This document shows, in pieces, positions 5,586 to 5,613 of a stretch of DNA of 5,613 nt; position 1 is the stretch's first letter; the number at the start of each line of letters is the position of its first letter. This DNA comes from BMS3ABIN04 sp965554225 (lineage in GTDB: Bacteria; Bacteroidota; Ignavibacteria; Ignavibacteriales; Melioribacteraceae). The notes under the pieces were generated by a model that made no database searches, had not been told where the DNA came from, and saw nothing but the letters and a program-made list of their open reading frames with translations. The stretch is from NCBI GenBank assembly GCA_965554225.1, contig CBEVZC010000176.1, forward strand, positions 1-5,613, given 5' to 3'. A program made the position numbers and the translations under genes.

Positions 5586-5613
5586 AAGTTAAGGAAAATT
5601 ATTGAAGAATAAA

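Noticed and set aside
5556..5612. An 18-codon plus-strand gene starting at ATG 5556.
   Set aside because: It has no ribosome binding site or recognisable product, and it coincides with the inverted repeat; chance is the simpler explanation.

Overview
The window looks like a piece of an AT-rich genome (roughly one third G+C by eye) from the Bacteroidota/Chlorobi side of the Gram-negative bacteria. The evidence is an outer-membrane FadL-type porin, two lipoproteins with type II signal peptides, a SPOR-domain lipoprotein, and a FadL gene next to an SGNH-hydrolase lipoprotein gene, a pairing I associate with this group. Two genes have strong AAGGAGG-like ribosome binding sites. Those are rare in classical Bacteroidia and Flavobacteriia, so a deeper lineage such as Ignavibacteria is my preferred but unproven guess.

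All convincing genes are on the minus strand, so transcription runs from right to left. At the right, 5469-5613 is a non-coding leader. It holds a candidate promoter, a small palindrome, and a 7-bp inverted repeat (5557-5585) that no other feature explains. Four tightly packed genes follow: a biotin carboxylase (3972-5468); a small biotin carboxyl carrier protein that overlaps it by 8 bases (3482-3979); a FadL/OmpP1-type outer-membrane transporter that starts with TTG (2188-3450); and an SGNH/GDSL-type lipoprotein hydrolase (760-2169). The gaps are -8, 31 and 18 bases, so this is very probably one operon. It ends at a strong intrinsic terminator (681-718).

Beyond the terminator lies a SPOR-domain lipoprotein gene (180-665). 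Its longest possible reading frame runs back through the terminator hairpin, so the shorter start at 665 is preferred. Positions 43-179 are very AT-rich and hold at most a weak promoter. A 14-codon open frame at the extreme left (1-42) may be the start of the next gene.

The operon suggests lipid use. The surface or periplasmic esterase would release acyl chains, FadL would carry hydrophobic molecules across the outer membrane, and the biotin-dependent acyl-CoA carboxylase would act on acyl-CoA (acetyl-, propionyl- or a branched acyl-CoA) in the cytoplasm. The carboxyltransferase subunit it needs is not in the window. The carboxylase is organised like a propionyl- or methylcrotonyl-CoA carboxylase alpha chain split into two proteins, rather than like the housekeeping accB-accC pair. 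I see no phage, CRISPR, insertion-sequence or defence genes. Apart from a few regulatory details, this is ordinary metabolic and envelope DNA.
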